Shown: one piece after another, positions 62,177 through 64,000 of the stretch
Numbering within the stretch: the first letter of the stretch is position 1
How the letters are laid out: the number at the start of each line of letters is the position of its first letter
Assembly: GCF_002743055.1 (NCBI RefSeq)
Contig: NZ_PDYM01000004.1
Span: 1 to 64,000 of the forward strand
Source: Sporosarcina sp. P13
GTDB lineage: Bacteria > Bacillota > Bacilli > Bacillales_A > Planococcaceae
Reading direction: 5' to 3'
Length of the DNA stretch: 64,000 bases
The notes under the pieces: generated by a model
The model's input: only the letters and a program-made list of their open reading frames with translations
What the model was told of the DNA's origin: nothing
Databases searched by the model: none
Program-made: the position numbers and the translations under genes

Positions 62177-62773
62177 ATGAATACTTCTAACAAAGAATTA
62201 CTTGTAAATTATATCGTCGCATGTACAAATTTATATGGCGTAACACCATTTGATCATGTGCAAAGGGTTTATAATGAACAAAATGAGGATCAGATTTCAT
62301 TGGAGAATTTGACTTCTTATGTAACTTCAACAGGGATAAAAAAGTTGTTGGAAGAACGATTTGTCTTCGTCCAGTCAAGTGAATTTGTTTCAGAAGCAGT
62401 TGGAGTGCCAAAGGAAAAACAGATGTTTAAAGAAGTGGTGGCAGGAAAACCTTACTACGTGCCGGACCAAGCAGAATTGCTACGATTCGTAGATGAACAA
62501 TATATCCAGCATACACCTCAACAAAAGAGTCTAAAGAACATGTTGCGTGATGATTTTGGTGAATCATACCCGATTGATGAAGAAGTAAAGGGGCTCGTCT
62601 ATAGACTACAAGTCAGTGGCGGCGATTTCTCTACGGTTCTGTCAATGTTCCTTGATGATTTACAATTACCTATTCAACGGGCGGAGCGCTATATTCCTGT
62701 GATTATTGAAATCGCGGAGACCACCAGAATGTGGGAACTCGGAGGACATACGCAAAAAGAATTACAGGCATAG
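62177..62773 (+). CDS. Conserved hypothetical protein
   Basis: 198 residues, acidic and soluble, without signal or membrane segments. I do not recognise it with confidence. The N-terminal NYIVACTNLYGVTPFDHVQRVYN and the ending IEIAETTRMWELGGHTQKEL recall uncharacterised Firmicute proteins, some with SEC-C zinc motifs. No cysteine-rich tail is present here. ATG 62177 follows AGGTGA (62163-62168); the frame is open to GTG 62165. It has its own promoter and is divergent from the monooxygenase. Confidence 0.7.
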   Translation: MNTSNKELLVNYIVACTNLYGVTPFDHVQRVYNEQNEDQISLENLTSYVTSTGIKKLLEERFVFVQSSEFVSEAVGVPKEKQMFKEVVAGKPYYVPDQAELLRFVDEQYIQHTPQQKSLKNMLRDDFGESYPIDEEVKGLVYRLQVSGGDFSTVLSMFLDDLQLPIQRAERYIPVIIEIAETTRMWELGGHTQKELQA

Positions 62774-62791
62774 TTTGTTAGTGCATTTCTA

Positions 62792-62821
62792 TAGACAATC
62801 ATTCATCAGTCGATATAGAAT
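62792..62821 (+). promoter_or_regulatory. Promoter for the rhodanese gene
   Basis: TAGACA (62792-62797), 18-base spacer, TAGAAT (62816-62821), each one base from consensus. Confidence 0.5.
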
Positions 62822-62855
62822 AAGAATAAATTATATACTATGGAGGGTATCACTC

Positions 62856-63158
62856 ATGGCATTAAAAGAGCTAACAGCAAAGGAAGTACAAGAGCAGTTG
62901 GAAAGCGGTAAGGAACTGAATCTGATTGACGTACGTGAAGATGATGAAGTAGCAGGAGGAATCATTCCTGGAGCAATGCACATCGCTTTAGGCAATCTTC
63001 CTATTGAAATGCATGACTTAGATCAGGAAACACCTTACATCCTTGTTTGTCGTTCAGGCGGCAGAAGTGGCCGTGCACAAGAAATTATGGCTGATGAAGG
63101 ATTTGATGTAACTAACATGGCGGGCGGAATGCTGGCATGGGAAGGTCAAACAGTATAA
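62856..63158 (+). CDS. Single-domain rhodanese
   Basis: Sulfurtransferase-type domain of 100 residues. LNLIDVREDDEVAGGIIPGA is the entry motif, and the active-site loop CRSGGRSGRA carries the catalytic cysteine with the CxxGxR pattern typical of sulfurtransferases. Partner and sulfur acceptor are unknown. ATG 62856 follows TGGAGGG; the open frame upstream to 62706 overlaps the previous gene and is not coding. Confidence 0.88.
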   Translation: MALKELTAKEVQEQLESGKELNLIDVREDDEVAGGIIPGAMHIALGNLPIEMHDLDQETPYILVCRSGGRSGRAQEIMADEGFDVTNMAGGMLAWEGQTV

Positions 63159-63167
63159 TGAAATAAA

Positions 63168-63205
63168 AGTCGGAAGAGAGGTAAAAACTCTTCCGGCTTT
63201 TTTTG
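63168..63205 (+). terminator. Terminator after the rhodanese gene
   Basis: AGTCGGAAGAG (63168-63178) / CTCTTCCGGCT (63188-63198) with one G-U-type mismatch, then TTTTTTT. Confidence 0.88.
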
Positions 63206-63274
63206 CGTTGCGCACGTACTCATACATAACCACAAAAGTCCAAGCGTATAGTGAAAGAAAAAGGCGGTGTATAG

Positions 63275-63988
63275 ATGAAAAAATGGCTTGTGGCTGTCTT
63301 GCTGTTGTTTTTTTCATTGGGAGGTGTGTGGTATGGAGTGAAAGCGGCAGATCGAGGATTTTTTATACCAGCTGAATTAGGTGGTGTGAAAATCATGATC
63401 GATCCTGGGCATGGCGGGGAAGATGGTGGGGCTTCAGCAGAGAATGTAATTGAGAAAGATATTACATTAAATATCTCACATGAAGTACGAAAATTACTTG
63501 AGAAAAAAGGTGCTACTGTGGTGATGACACGTGAGAAAGAGGGTGACGCAGTTTCAGAGCATGCACCTTCAGAACAGTTTCATTCGAACAGAAGTCGTAA
63601 ATTTGCGGATTTAAAGTTACGTGAAAGTATGGCCATTGAAAATGATCCGGATCTTTTCATTAGTGTTCATGTTAATGCGATTCCAGAAGAACGCTGGAGA
63701 GGAGCACAAGTCTTTTATCACCCACATGGACATCCGGCGGGTAAACAATTGGCGACGTCAATTCAAGATGAAATGCGTAATCAGTTAAAGAATACCGATC
63801 GGGAAGCGATGAAGATTACAGGTGTCTATTTATTGAAAAAAGTGCCTGTACCTGCAGTGTTAGTGGAAACAGGTTTCTTGTCTAATCCAGAAGAGCGAAA
63901 ATTATTAGCGAGTAAGTCTTATCAGAAGAAGGTGGCGGCCGCGATTGTTGACGGAATCGTAAAATATGAATATGCCGAAGAACAATGA
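63275..63988 (+). CDS. cwlD: Germination-specific N-acetylmuramoyl-L-alanine amidase CwlD
   Basis: Zinc amidase (Amidase_3) required for muramic-delta-lactam formation in spore cortex, 237 residues. An N-terminal membrane/signal segment (WLVAVLLLFFSLGGVWYGV) is followed by IDPGHGGEDGGA (zinc histidine), LRESMAIEN, SVHVNA (second histidine) and VLVETGFLSNPEE (catalytic glutamate). A sigma-E-like -10, CATACATA (63221-63228), lies upstream without a clear -35. Same neighbourhood as in B. subtilis, where it follows rpsI more closely. Confidence 0.93.
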   Translation: MKKWLVAVLLLFFSLGGVWYGVKAADRGFFIPAELGGVKIMIDPGHGGEDGGASAENVIEKDITLNISHEVRKLLEKKGATVVMTREKEGDAVSEHAPSEQFHSNRSRKFADLKLRESMAIENDPDLFISVHVNAIPEERWRGAQVFYHPHGHPAGKQLATSIQDEMRNQLKNTDREAMKITGVYLLKKVPVPAVLVETGFLSNPEERKLLASKSYQKKVAAAIVDGIVKYEYAEEQ

Positions 63989-64000
63989 GCCAAATGAAGG

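Overview
The window is a low-GC Firmicute (Bacillales) chromosome segment, most likely from a spore-forming member of the Planococcaceae such as Sporosarcina or a close relative. The gene order cysE-cysS-mrnC-rlmB-rae1-sigH-rpmG-secE-nusG, then rplKAJL-rpoBC, then the str, S10, spc and alpha ribosomal clusters, then ecfA1A2T-truA-rplM-rpsI, follows the Bacillus subtilis order. sigH and cwlD point to endospore formation. The genus is inference from gene order and sequence resemblance; no 16S gene lies in the window.

Layout: (1) 1-5763: a structured repeat, cysteine biosynthesis and charging (cysE, cysS), RNA processing and modification genes (mrnC, rlmB, rae1), sigH, rpmG, secE, nusG. (2) 5764-16665: rplK, rplA, an L10-leader-controlled rplJ-rplL, an rsmC-like methyltransferase, and rpoB and rpoC, which are separated by an unusually long spacer holding a second copy of the repeat. 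(3) 16666-35826: rpsL-rpsG-fusA-tuf and the long ribosomal protein cluster rpsJ to rplQ with secY, adk, infA and rpoA. (4) 35827-40359: the energy-coupling module of ECF vitamin transporters, preceded by a candidate attenuator, then truA and L13-leader-rplM-rpsI. (5) 40360-59121: a cobalamin-riboswitch-controlled operon of 19 tightly packed genes. It encodes the anaerobic-type (early cobalt) corrin pathway from uroporphyrinogen III to adenosylcobyric acid, plus a BtuCDF-type uptake system. Its order closely follows the Bacillus megaterium cobI operon as I recall it. (6) 59122-64000: TPP riboswitch-tenA, a small exported DUF3889-like protein, a reverse-strand HpaB-family monooxygenase, a hypothetical protein, a rhodanese and the sporulation amidase cwlD.

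How the genes work together: the first 40 kb is almost entirely housekeeping translation and transcription machinery, with leaders that probably provide feedback (L10 leader, L13 leader, candidate attenuators before rpoB, rpsL and nusG). The B12 block makes and imports corrinoids. CobA and the SirC-like dehydrogenase make sirohydrochlorin, a CbiW-CbiX fusion probably inserts cobalt, CbiL-CbiH60-CbiF-CbiG-CbiD-CbiJ-CbiET-CbiC build the corrin, and CbiA-BtuR-CbiP amidate and adenosylate it. The nucleotide-loop genes (cbiB, cobU, cobS) are not in the window. The most unusual items are the promoter-leader-terminator unit before ecfA1, the repeat between rpoB and rpoC, the CbiW-CbiX fusion, an orphan methyltransferase in the B12 operon, a sequestered Shine-Dalgarno at nusG and an apparent ATT start codon. 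I found no CRISPR array, transposase, prophage, tRNA or rRNA gene.
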